A stretch of 64,000 bases of DNA from contig JAJTTP010000017.1 of assembly GCA_023313575.1 (NCBI GenBank), positions 496,001 through 560,000 of the forward strand, read 5' to 3'. The position numbers were made by a program, and so were the translations under genes. Of the stretch, positions 22,943 through 35,543 are shown piece after piece (within the stretch, counting starts at the first letter, position 1; each line of letters starts with the position of its first letter). Source of the DNA: Eutypella sp. D-1. Taxonomy: Eukaryota > Ascomycota > Sordariomycetes > Xylariales > Diatrypaceae. Below the pieces are notes generated by a model, which saw only the letters and a list, made by a program, of their open reading frames with translations, was not told the origin of the DNA and made no database searches.

Positions 22943-24518
22943 ATGGATCCTCAACGCTCTAATGATGTATCGCCCGAGGCGATGCAGGCGCGCATTCAAC
23001 AAGCGCGACGCGAGGCTGAGACCCTAAAGGACAGGATCAAGAGGAAGAAGGATGAGTTGGCAGACACAACGCGTAAGTTTTTATTCGTCTCATCGACATC
23101 TTATCCACATCTCGTCCACGTTCACGTCTACGTCCACATCCAAGTCCACGCGCACACGAATCATTATTATGATGATAAACTATCATCACCATTCGCCTCG
23201 CCTCGCCTTGATCGTCGCCTGATACTACGACGGCCCGCCCGCGATGACCCGCGATAACCCGCGATGGTCCGCGATGGTCCGCGATGGTGATGATACGGTC
23301 GGCTTGACGGCGGATGAACCACGTTGTCACACTCCGTGCGATATTCCATGCGATACTCCGTGCGTGCGATGCTGACCGTCTTTTCTCCACATAGTTCGCG
23401 ATGTAGCGCAACACTCGCACGAGGGGATACCCAAGAATCAATTGATGAAGACGAAGAGGACGCTCAAGGGACATTTGGCCAAGATCTATGCAATGCATTG
23501 GTCAACCGATCGGAGACATTTGGTGTCCGCTTCGCAGGATGGAAAGCTCATTATTTGGGATGCCTACACCACCAACAAAGTTCACGCCATCCCCTTGCGA
23601 TCATCTTGGGTCATGACTTGCGCCTATGCTCCCAGCGGTAACTACGTCGCCTGCGGTGGTCTTGACAACATCTGCTCCATCTACAACCTTAACCAAAACA
23701 GGGAAGGCCCTACGCGTGTCGCCCGTGAATTGTCTGGTCACGCCGGTTATCTGTCTTGCTGTCGCTTCATAAATGACCGGAGTATCCTTACTTCCTCTGG
23801 AGATATGACTTGTATGAAGTGGGATATCGAGACCGGTACCAAGGTCATGGAGTTTGCCGACCACCTAGGCGACGTGATGAGCATCAGCCTAAACCCCACG
23901 AACCAGAATACGTTTATCTCTGGTGCTTGCGACGCCTTCGCGAAATTATGGGATATCCGCGCCGGCAAGGCCGTCCAGACGTTTGCCGGTCACGAGTCCG
24001 ATATCAACGCCATTCAGTTCTTCCCCGACGGTCACTCGTTCGTAACGGGCTCGGACGACGCGACGTGCAGGCTATTCGATATCCGGGCTGACAGAGAGCT
24101 TAACCTCTACGGCGTAAGCAATGATCCGACCTAAGAGACTTTGTCGATGTTCGACTAACGTGTTGCTTGACTAGTCCGAATCAATCTTATGCGGTATTAC
24201 CTCGGTTGCCACATCTGTATCCGGAAGGCTACTATTTGCGGGTTATGACGACTTTGAGTGCAAGGTAATGCTGTTCGAATTAACATGTATGGAGGACCTG
24301 GTTCTAATATTGTGTCTAGGTCTGGGATATCACTAGAGGCGAAAAGGTCGGATCCCTCGTAGGCCACGAGAACCGTGTCAGCTGCTTGGGTGTCAGCAAC
24401 GATGGCATCAGCTTATGCACAGGATCTTGGGACTCGGTTGTAAGTCTCCATGGTATACAATCTCCCGCCGGTTCGACACAAGCTGACCTTTCTATAGCTG
24501 AAAATCTGGGCATACTAA
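22943..24518 (+). CDS. Heterotrimeric G protein beta subunit
   Basis: Five exons (22943-23072, 23395-24113, 24175-24264, 24320-24439, 24498-24518) give exactly 359 aa, the standard length of filamentous-fungal G-beta. An N-terminal coiled-coil helix (residues about 8-45, [20 protein letters not shown]) binds G-gamma. It is followed by seven WD40 repeats, with visible ends such as [29 protein letters not shown] and VWDITRGE. The last exon is only 21 nt and encodes LKIWAY plus stop, closing the propeller. The donor before it is read as GTT|GTAAGT, giving the conserved SWDS-V-LKIWAY order. The protein pairs with G-gamma at the plasma membrane and relays pheromone, nutrient and development signals. 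It has a long CT-rich leader and a CCAAT array upstream. Confidence 0.96.
23241..23290. repeat. 10-bp-period repeat in G-beta intron 1
   Basis: GCGAT recurs at 23241, 23251, 23261, 23271 and 23281, with later units reading GCGATGGTCC. It lies inside the 322-bp first intron. Confidence 0.85.
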
Positions 24519-27500
24519 ATGACGAGAGACGACCGTGCATTCGTTCCGCACTTGTAGAACAACACCTCAAGACGCCTCGAACAGGTTTTCTTTGAGTGAT
24601 CATTTCGAACTAATATCACCTGATAAACGCCATTTCGCATTGAGGCCCGGCGTAACCAGGACGAAGTCACGATAACCTTTCACAATACCTATTTCGTTTA
24701 CCGCCCCGCGCTATATTCGATTTCCTAACCCGATACTCGTACGCCGAACATACGCTGGCACTATTCCCATACTCGCCAGCACCCGATTCCCTCTTAATAC
24801 TATTTATCAACACCATCACTCGGAGCTGCCGACCGCTGCAACCACGATGGACTCGCTGCTGATACCACTTTTTATTCATTTCTTCCGACCTGTCTCGTCC
24901 GATTCGCGGCACTATACCGGAGACTGTTTGCGTACGAGCACGCCTGCACATACGGATCGACAAGTCTACTTCGACTCGCCTTTCCTGCGGTCCCATGCCT
25001 CCGAAATCTTTAACGGCACCATGATCCGACAACCGTACCAGTTCTCCGGAAGAGACTTGTTTATCTTATAAAACTCTGCCGAAAGGCGTCTGATCGTCTA
25101 TCCAATCCTCCGGTTTTCGTATGCGTATTCGACATCCCTTGTCTTTCTTTGTGGTAGACGGGTACAGAAGTCATTCGAGTTTGTTGCGGTTAAAGACAAA
25201 AATCATGAGGAATGTTTAGCTGCTTTTTTTTGAGTACCAAAGTGGGGAAGAGAGCATCTGGGAAATTTGGCGGCAGCGGCGACCTTCCCACCACCCATTG
25301 GGCCCCTCCCTGGGAATCGATCGTCTTTTGGAACTGCGCCCCCTCTTTTTTTTAAGGTGAAAACGGACTTTGGACTTGGGAAAGGGACGTAAGTCTAGCT
25401 GCGGTAGAGAGAAGAGGGATGCAGTGGGAGATATCCAAGGTCCGGCGTCACTATTGTTATTGTCTGTACCATAGCCGTGCGCAGAATACCGAATGAATAA
25501 TCCATGTTTTCAGATCTTACATTTAAACCTACCCTTACGTCCTGCCTTGTTGGGGTGGTCTGTTCGAATCCTCCTTGGGGCTTGGTTTCTGATCCAAAAC
25601 TCCAAGTAGTAGTAGTAGTAGTTCCCCCCCTACTCAGCCGCCCCCACGCACGTCTCAGCAGAGAATGAGAATGCGCCGCCGATCGACCAACCTTCGTTAG
25701 TGTTTTCCATTGCGGTCTCGGCGCATGTCTGCCGTCGTCGATAAGAGGCAGGTAGGTTCATAGACACACGTTCGAGATCGCAAGGTGATGCGTATGTGGT
25801 GTGTGGGAATGTGTGTGTGTGGATGCGTTTCCATAGCTGCTGTATCGAAGACGACGGGCAAGGTGGGCTATTTATTAACTTACGTGTGTGGGAAGGGTTT
25901 ATCGTATATGGCATGGCTGGGATCTGAAACTCCAAGCGCCGCTTTCTTCGGTACAATCTAAGTATGTGATCATCTGTCTATCTTTAGAATCGTGTAGCGC
26001 GGCACGTGTGCCGGCCCTCCTGTGTATATCTATCTACATACATAAGCTTTTGTATCTGTACGTATGGTGTTGTTTATATATAGTAGCAGGAAACCTCTCT
26101 CTATCATGATTACATAGGTAGGTAGGATAGGGGTTTGTTTGTAATATATACACCTACACCCCATACTTACTTTACATACCTTACCTTACCTTAACCTACC
26201 TACTTTGCTACCTTCCCTCTATCGGTGTCATGTCACTAAGTAATTTTACATACTAACATGCCTGCTTCGCCTCCTCTCACCTAAACCCAGGATGGAGAAA
26301 TACCTACTTCATCAGACGGAACGACGACTGGCCACCCCACTGCCTATACCCAGTCGAGAACAAACCTCCATCCCCCTTTTTTTTGTAATTGAGCTGCTTA
26401 CCTAGCTCGGGGAATACCTCAACGTTCCGGAAAGGTAGGTACCACGGATCGTTGCCAAGTCCCTTCCAGTAAAGGCCCGAGGGGCTGAGGGGCTATGGAA
26501 TTCTCTAGAAGGCTTCCATCAGAACCTAAGTAACGACCCCAACCTACGAATATCCCATGTACATATGTATGTGACTCTTTGGCAGCCGGTGGGGAAACTC
26601 AGGCGGCGCAGCCTCTTAAACCGTACCTCCCTTCTTACCTACATACCTACCTACCTGTTCGACTCGGCTATTCATATGTCGTTTCAGTTGACGGTGATGG
26701 GTGAGTAGGTGGACGGATGGATTCGTCTTTCATACGAGACCAGGCCCAGATCGCCAATGAAAGGCTAGCTGACCAACTCACTCCTGGACTATCCTAATCA
26801 CCGCTTCACCGACTAGGCTGGGGTCGTTAGATAGGGGGGGCGCACGACACGAGACTCACGGGGCCGAGACCCGGGCCCGACCCTGGTCCCGTCAGACCCG
26901 ACCCAGCTTGTCTTTAAACGAACGATCCGTCTGTCTGCCACGTATGAAGATATGATGAGAAAGCGTATATTCCTTTCATAGACATGATAACCAAACACAT
27001 GTGTATAAAGCCACACGTATAGATAAATCGATCCTGCAGGCGTAGATGGGTGGGGAGGTTGGGGTAGCAGCGACTATCAAGATGACAGGAAAGAGGGGGG
27101 GCAGGGAACCCCTATAATGAATGTATAGGATGCCCGTACATGTCCGTCTATATATACCCCGTCTTTCTTGTTTCTTCAAGGTGGAAGACCCACGTCGTGG
27201 AGCGCACTAGTACTTGCGTATGTCTAAGTAGACATGTTTCCCCCTTTCTGTATTCTGTTGCTCCTGAAACGAATCCTGATACCAGAAGCGGCGGCACATG
27301 CCGTACGTATGGGTTGTCCCTAAACGGGGCCTGCCTGGGTCGACCCTGCTGCTGAAGAGACTCCCCCACCCCCCTCGACCACCATCAACTCCGTCGTCAT
27401 TAACGACGAATGCAGCGTTCTAGATAGGGGGACGACTGTGCATCCCGACCGCCTGGCGAGTGGGCCATTGGCGTGCTCCTCCACATATGGAGATAGCTAA

Positions 27501-30500
27501 GCATGCAGAATGCCCACCCGGGATGGGTCCCGGCAGCCCAGACGACGACGCCTGTCCGCCCGTCAGCTGGGTGTGGAGCCCGTTCTATTTTTGTCCGGGT
27601 CGATCTCTGGATGATCGATGAAGGCGTCTTCTTGTTACCCTATCGGGCATGTGAGGTATGGGGGAGGAGGGCTTTGTCCGTTGGTCGTCCACACTGGTAT
27701 CCATTTTCCGAGCGTTCTGTCGGCTTAAAAAAATTTCCAAAAAAATCACTGTTCTGTTTACAACCCTCCCCTCCTACCGAAGATAGGGGAAGATATACGC
27801 TTCAGAGTCAGAATATGTGACGTGACGTGACATAAACCGAGAATATCTAAGAATAAAAAAGAAAGGAGGGCCCATCCAGGATTCCCTCGTGGCTGGTTGG
27901 CTGGCGTTGCGTCAGCGAAGCCTTCTAGAAACAATGGATCGCCCATCAGCTCTTCCTCGCCCTACCCTATCAGTCAGGAGCGAGCGGCCACGATTCCGCT
28001 AGGTTGTCCTTACGGATCTTTCCCTAGCTAAGACTTATCAGCCACATGAGTTATTGTAGGCCGTCTATGCTTAGATGGCGGACCTCGATGTCTCCTCGTT
28101 ACGCTCTTCGCATTTTTGTTTTATTTTAGCGCGTGCGCCCTTATCAGATAGAATCTGGTCAGCGTTATGTGGATGCCCCGTGCCACGCTATACGCCATCT
28201 TCCCCCTCCTCTCACACACGAGTTGCCACGGCGCGCCCTCTCGTGTGTCTACATCGTCCGCAATTTTTTGTTCTCTGCTGCGAGTTGTTATGTTGAAGAA
28301 GAAGAAGAAGCGTAGCCGCATACGTGTAGGTTAGGTAACACCAGCTGCATCTACATGGGATATATCTGCATGTACGTAAGCATGTCTCCGGCCTTGGCTT
28401 GGCTACAGAACCCGGCCCGGTCCACGCTGCGGGCAGTCAGGCAGGCAGGCAGGCAGGCAGGCAGACTGAGCTCTATAGGGCTATAAGGCCCGCTAGCTAT
28501 ACAGAGTCGCACAGAAGCGGGTGGTATGGGATACTCCACCCCCCCCCCCTCTCCAGCCTACCTGCCTGCCTGCATGCAATCCCCGCTCTGCTTCGCTGGA
28601 CTACGGGCTCATGGCGGCCTTGGTGCGGGTGATGATGTTGTGCAACGGAAAGAAGGGGGAGGCGAGTCCGGGCACGGCTCCTATCCAGAACGTGCAAGGG
28701 CCTACATTCATGCATATATATGCGGTGTCAGGGAGCCGTTTCTTTACGCTTCTTCCGTGATTGAGCACACCAGCAGTATTTAGTGCTCTGATGTATGCCT
28801 GCTATGGGTGGTCTTTTTTGGGGTTGGGGAGTTTTCTTTTCCTAATTAAAAGACTTCGGCCGCCCTGCAGTGCGATAGTATGCGATGCGATGCGATGCTG
28901 TATCACCACTGTAATATATTATCACCTTCGCCGTCCCCTACGCATCCCGTCTGGGTTCACTGCATTGTCTCAGGTACGTAGGCAGTTCCGAGAAGCTGTG
29001 TGTATAATTGTAGGTTGGTGGCTGGTGAAGCTAGAAGTGGCTGAGTAGTTGTAGAGGTGGTGGTGGTGGTGGTGATCGCGGCGATGTGGAAAGGAAGTAC
29101 GTACGAGGGGGGCACCAAGATACGCTGGGAAAGGGTTGCTCGCGCTGCAGTGAGCAGATCACACTGCCACCATAAATCCGGTTGTGGTCCTCTGAGCTCG
29201 ACGAGATGAGTGGTGCTTGTTCCTCAGCCTGCCTGGCCGACATCATAGTGCCGCTTGGAGCGTTGCGTTGGCTGCAACGCTGAGGCTAGGTGATGGTGTG
29301 TGTCCGTAGATCATATACCATGCTATAGGAGACTGGTCGGTGGATGCGCGAGGCTGGTGAACTGTACATTTCTGGCAAGTTGCATGTCGGTGTCTGTATG
29401 TGGTCGACATCACCGACCCGTTTTGCCCTCGTTAGGGCCGTAGCTCCATTGAGAGGCCTGAATTTGAAGATATGTCCGTCAGAGTTCACCATTGATCGTC
29501 GCTCTCCGGGAGCGACCAAGGTGTATGGCCTTGTCGGTCTCAAGCGAGATACCGAAATCTTGGTGTTATGTACGAATATAGAAACACGATTTTCCCTCAT
29601 GCATATCATACAGACACCGCGCTCCAGCACGACGTGCCTATCATCATCCAGTTATGTTCTAAGCGCGTGGCCGTCGGCGAGGGCCGTGACATGCGACTAT
29701 AGCACGACAGGGCAATGTCTTGCAGCCGACCAAGGGGGACGAGGCGGGCAGAGACGGGCTTGGGTTGCCGCGGCTTACCTGTCTGTCTGGCTTACATACC
29801 TGCACGTAAACATGGAAAATTTCCCTGTACCCCGAGGCTCTTTGGGCCTGCTCGCCCGACATGTTTCCACCATGCAGGTAAGCATCGGAAGAAGAGATAT
29901 ACTTTCGTACATCGACAAGGCGATACCCAGCCAGGTGTCAGCCTTTTTTTTCCCAGCCGGGTTCCCCGCATCGCAGAATAAAAAAGAGAGGGACTTGTTC
30001 TAGAAACCTGGGATCCTGAAACGAACGCATGGAACGACGTTGTGTCGTCACATTTTGCTCCCATCGACCCTCCAGATCGACATGATCCTTCGGGGACCAC
30101 CACACTTGCTCTCCTGAGAACTGGTGTCGCTTACAAGGCTTGCTTGTAAGATAATAAGAGACTGGAAGTGAAACGCGAGAGGTGTGGCGTCTAAATCTCT
30201 TGAAAGATGTGGCTCAGTCAGCTACTTACCTACAATAAGTATTTCATAGGTATATTCGCACACCTCGGCGCGTATTCTGTAGGTGAATTCACACATCAGT
30301 TCCTTTGAAGCCAAGATACCTTATTAATCACAGTATGTAAGTTGGCAAGTACAGGAATGTGGAAGGATCATAGGATCTTTATCCACTACTAAAAATAAAT
30401 ACCTTACTTACCTAAGTATGTATCTTCAGGATCGGCAGCATACGTGATCTACACTTGACTTGTGCTATGACCATCGACCCTTAAGCACCTAGTTAACTTA

Positions 30501-33500
30501 CATCATTCAAATCGTTACGGAGCCGGCGAGAGACCCGAGGAAATATCCCGAGATGTGCGTTTTGACAGCTGACTGGATCATACGGGGGGTTTGGCATTGA
30601 CCAAGTACAACGTCGATCATGTATGATATGAATCTGCCAAACCGATGAGCCCGCGGATGTCGATGTTTAATTTACTACAGTATTTTGAGCTTTCATGTAT
30701 AATAGACTACACGTGGACTACGTGCATAAAAATGAGCCTGACAAGCCTGGTAGCAAGGGACTCAGCAAGGGCAGGTGAACGGGTTTGGCGTTAGTCGGTG
30801 TTGCAACAATATTTTGGGGCCAATCGCCCACTCCCATGGGCATGGTATATCCATATAATTATGGTCTACTTGTAGTACATAGATGGTAGATGATTAAAAT
30901 GCGGCATACTAGTTCTATCTCTTCATCTACCAACTGCTAGGCTCTAGGTACCTGAGCTAGGCAGTTACGTACATAAAAGTAGAATGAGATTGAACATCTG
31001 ATGTTCCCTCGAGATGAGACGATAACACATTCCAAGGCCGCCCCCCTTCGGATTTCTTAAACTTTCTGGAAGTTTTCCCGTTTCGGTCTCGATGCAACCT
31101 GGAGGAGCCGAAGGACGGCTAAGTGCGGCAGCGTCGCAGGTCCTTTTTGGCATTCCTCCGGCTGTAACCCTCTTGACGTCTGTCCGCGTAGGTTGGTAGG
31201 GCACGGCAAGTCCGGTTTCAACCTTGCCGGTTTATAGTGGTTAGTTGGGGTTATTAATGGCGCCTCTTGTATAACCAACCTTCATGCTAATGCTAGGCGT
31301 CCCTATATCAGAATAGCTAACCGGGATACGGATCCGAAGAGATGCCCACATATACGAATTAATATACCATCATTATATTTAGGTACTGCAAGCACTGTGA
31401 GGCCGGCCGAGTTTTTTTTTGGTTAGCTGGTGAAAGCTGCGGGATTGTGTGGCGTTCCGTAACCCAGCCAGCCAAGAATCAACGGGGCCTGGGATTTTTC
31501 TCGCCGGCTGGTTGAACTAATTGTAACTATTGACTCTTATTAATGCTTTCAGCACGATGAAGCGGTTGAGCTATCAGCCATGTTACCTAGGAGGTTGGGT
31601 GGTGGAGAAACAACGCCGCCGTGCCGCCGTCATGGCTCAGGGCAGATTGCGAGCAACGCGTCTTTACCTGGATCGTGAATCGGAGTTAAGTGACATATGC
31701 ATGTAATTTGAGGCTATTCGTACGCTTTGACCCGTGCTAGTAACTTGCCTCCAACCAATCCAATCTACTCGTGCCGTCCTTGATCGCGCTTTGGGCATCG
31801 TCCACCAGCTTGATCAGCAGCGTGATCAGCTTGAAATCACTAGTTTTATCGTGTAGGGTGTGCGTTCCATCTTCATCATCCGGGGAACTCATGCTACTAG
31901 TTGCTGATCCTCACGAGGGTTAATGGGATCTGATATCATGGTCGATAGTTAGTTCGCATCCTCGTCATCGTCATCATCATCCTCAGTTCCTACGGACATC
32001 AGGTAGAACAGTAAATACGAGCATCTGACAGATATTACCCGGTTTGCTGTTCCTGCTAAGTACACTAAGATGACTAATATACGAAGTCTTTTCTTCTTCT
32101 TCCCAGTCTGCCAGTCTATGCCATATACATAGTTCATGCTCTCTCACCTTCGGAGGAGTTCTTAGCACCATCCATGGATCACTCTATTATGGGACGTGAA
32201 GATTTATTAGCATGATCCTGCTATCCCACGTTTCTAATCCCTGCAAGGACCCCGGGCCATACCCGAAACTGCTAAGTTCCGTCTCAGTGCCCACAAATAT
32301 ACACTGAGGATCAAACAGGCGACGCTGTTTCTCCTGACAATTTGTATGTCACGGTAGCAGCTCGTACGAAACCCTTTTTACCTTCCCGCAGGCATTGGCC
32401 ATAAGTCGGCCTTCGCTGTTGCTGTCACGGTTGCTTACGGTTGGCAGGCTAATTACGGAGTATTACTTGTTTGTGTACTTACATTAGGTAGGTATATGCT
32501 CCTGATATCTAAATTTTGACTTTATTCCAAGTTATAGAGCCCCGAAGCATTTTATGTAGCACCCATCTGAGCTAGTTTAATTATCTACTACTAGGTACAT
32601 ATGTATCCGTTCTTTCCTAGTGCCCTGAGCCCCCTTGCTCTTTGGTCATTTTAGCCTCCGAGAGTCCGTCATGTCTTCTATGCGTGATCTTCTTTTTTAT
32701 AGTTACACATTAGTGCATACTTACTTAGGTAGTTGTCCGAGGGGAAAAATAATCGCAACCTCTCATCCTCCATTGTTCAGCTCAAGCTGCTGTGATAACC
32801 ATTCATTTGTAGCATGAGGTCGCAATCTACACTCATTTCTCCCCAGTATACTTACGCCACTTACTATGTATTCAAACTCAAATTTCTTTCAGCCACCTCT
32901 GCCAACACTGTTTATGCGGTTGGCTAGTGAACAAAGCCAATCTCCAGCTGGAGCTGTTTGAACTGTTTGCCATTCCTCTCGGCCAACCTAGGTACTATGT
33001 ATGTGTAACCTAGGTACCTACTAGATGCATACACACCTAAGTACAGTACATAAGTATAGACATATACTCCCTCAATTAGGTACCGATTAATCCGAATAAC
33101 AACCTAGAAGTAACCGATTTAAATACTTGATAATTTTTTATGAGCAGCTTATTCACCTAATCATTCGCACTTGACTTTTATTCCTTTTCTTTACTAATTA
33201 CCATCTGGGATTATCAGGGCTAGACTAATTAGACCACATATTCTCTAACACACCGCACTCTTTCACCTTACATCCACATTGCCACCTTGCGGCCTACTGG
33301 ACGCGATATTCAGCTCTGAAACATCCTGACGCACCTCGCAGGGGTGTCCGACCGGTTCTTTGCGCTATTCTTGTCTACATTCCCTGCCTTCCACATCGTT
33401 CATACTAGGTAGGTAGTAAATCCGTGGCTGTGCATGGAAAACGCCGCCGCCGGCTCTTCCAGGTACATATTCGTACATTACTACCACGTACAATTTCTCA

Positions 33501-33807
33501 CTCACACACACCCCCCCTTTTACCTTGCCTCTATCACCATTTCGGCATAAGTCACCCTAAGTCACCCAGCTCGTCACTAGTGTACGAAGTAACTAGTGTA
33601 GAAACACAACAAAAAAAAGTCCACATTACCCCGAATCCTGGTCGCCTCGTGCCAATCTGCAGGCCAAGTCATCCTTGCGACCTTACGACTTGTCAACTAT
33701 CCACTACCCACGACTGTGGTCTTGGTCTCTTCCTTCTTTTTAACCGGAAACCTGACACATAAAGAAACTTAAAGAGCCCCTCCCCTCCCATCCACACTTT
33801 GCCTAAC
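24519..33807. other. 9.3-kb region without supportable genes
   Basis: I see no conserved protein, RNA gene or transposon here. The longest plus-strand frame (29344-30003, 219 codons) has no recognisable motif and ends in a low-complexity region. The stretch contains many ACCTACCT/AGGTAGGT words (for example 26160-26215 and 26635-26655) and microsatellites. These include GGCA at 28437-28464, GGT near 29056, and AGT near 25605. The first 500 bp is probably 3' UTR of G-beta and the last several hundred bp the promoter of the phosducin-like gene. Confidence 0.5.
28437..28464. repeat. GGCA tetranucleotide repeat
   Basis: Seven tandem AGGC/GGCA units. Confidence 0.9.
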
Positions 33808-34741
33808 ATGTCATCATCTACCAATATCAACCCAACTCCAGCCCAGGAAGAGTTCCAGGACCTCATCGACAAGAACACAGATAACGGTTCACGTGTACAC
33901 CCGGAAGATCGAGAAGACGCTAGAAGAGAAGCCGACAACAGTGACGACGAGGACGAGGAAGACCGTTATCGCCAATCCAAAATAGACGCCGCCATGCGTG
34001 TGCCCACTACTACAGGAGAGGTCAAGCTGCCGCCCGCGGCCTTCGACTCCGGTGCCAGTACAGGAGTGAAGGGCGTCATCGCCGATGCCCGTGCCTACGA
34101 GGAGGCACGCCAGGGCAAGTGGCGGAACAGGGTCCGCGCCGCCAGAAGATCAGTGTTCGGCGTGGGAGATGCTGCGAAGCACAGCGATTCTCAGAGCGGT
34201 GAGAGTGAGGACGATGTCGACCAAGACGAAGAGTCCTTCTTGCAGCAATGGCGAGAGGCAAGGCGGCAGCAACTCGAGTCAGAAGTTCGGAATGGCATCC
34301 GGAACCGCAGGACGAGCCCGAGTCTTCGCTTATGGGGTCGATTCGACACCGTGGACGCCCTGGGCTACCTGGATGCGATCGAGAAGGTTGGCAGGGAGAC
34401 AACCGTTGTAGTGTTCGTATTTGACCATAAGGTAAGACTCTTCCTGCGCCTAGCTATTATGAAGAGGCTTTTGCTAACGTCCCGCGTGGCAGTGCGAAGT
34501 ATCAAGTCTTGTTGAGAAGGCGCTGAAGCCGCTGGTCTCTACCCATCCCTATGTCCACTTCGTCAAAATACACTACGAGGACATCGAATTTGACAATGCT
34601 GCCGTACCTACGGTCCTAGCATACCGAAACCAAGGGGAGCTGTTCGCCAACCTAACAGGCATCATTGATATGATTCCCGAAGACGAGGATTTCGACACCG
34701 ACTCGTTAAGACAGCTCTTCCGGACGAACGGTATCTTATAG
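33808..34741 (+). CDS. Phosducin-like protein (G-beta/gamma chaperone)
   Basis: Two exons (33808-34431 and 34493-34741, 61-bp intron) give 290 aa. The N-terminal half is acidic (NSDDEDEEDRYRQ) and contains TGVKGVIADARAYEEA, the counterpart of the phosducin helix-1 motif (GPKGVINDWR-like) that contacts G-beta. The C-terminal half is the thioredoxin-like domain: TTVVVFVFDHKCEVSSLVEK, YVHFVKIHYEDIEFDNAAVP, TVLAYRNQGELFANLTG. Class I phosducin-like proteins (PhnA in Aspergillus, BDM-1 in Cryphonectria) work with the CCT chaperonin to fold and assemble G-beta/gamma in the cytosol. The first ATG is at 33808, with CT-rich leader before it. It is the next gene after G-beta on the same strand. Confidence 0.92.
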
Positions 34742-35511
34742 ATGCTACGCACCTCTTAACCTTCTGGCGCTATGTATCACTACACCTACGGTACCGCCAT
34801 CTATCAACTGCCTCATTCCGTGGTGACTGTTCCTTGCAGCATCACTAACATTCATCAACAATGATACCCCATATTTTCGGAGGATATACCCCGGATCTTG
34901 GCTTTGCCGCGGTCGGATTTCTACTGAGCTGCCTCTGATACTCTCACGGAGCAATGACGGCGCTATTCTTACATATTCACCCGCGCACACACGGCAATCT
35001 TTGCTTCTCTATACCATTGACTCTCTTGAGGCCATGCAGGATAGCGAATCTCCCGCATTGTTTTCTTGGCATAACATGCCAGGTTTCTCGGGAGACGGCT
35101 GCTACCGAGAGAGCTTTGACCCGATGTTGGCCTGACCTGTAATCTAGAAGGCCGAGCTGATGGCCATCTCAGTAGCGACACATTCTACTGCCTGCATTGA
35201 TATTCATTGATCTTGGAGTATGGATAGCGTTGATTTTAAGGATTCTATTTTTATCTTTTATTTTTATGTAACGGCCGGCTTTTGTCATGATACGCATCTT
35301 ATGGGGGAGGAGCTCTTAGAGCAGTGTTTTCTTGGTGTTTCATCGAACACCAGCGGGAATATCTCGTACTGGCTGGGAGGTATCCATCGCGCATGGTGGT
35401 CGGTGGTAGGCCTACTCTATCACCACGATGGGACGCGCTACCCCTTCGAGCTCCCCGCGTGTCAAGAGCGTGGATAGGATGGCTACGTAATACCAATACC
35501 AGAACCGGGGA

Positions 35512-35543
<32 letters not shown>
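35512..35543. repeat. TAC trinucleotide repeat
   Basis: About ten uninterrupted TAC/ACT units. Confidence 0.9.

Noticed and set aside
25555..25580. TGTTCGAATCC, a tRNA T-loop-like word
   Set aside because: No acceptor, D or anticodon stems can be folded around it.
29344..30003. 219-codon plus-strand open frame
   Set aside because: No motif, no leader or splice context; consistent with chance in a stop-poor stretch.
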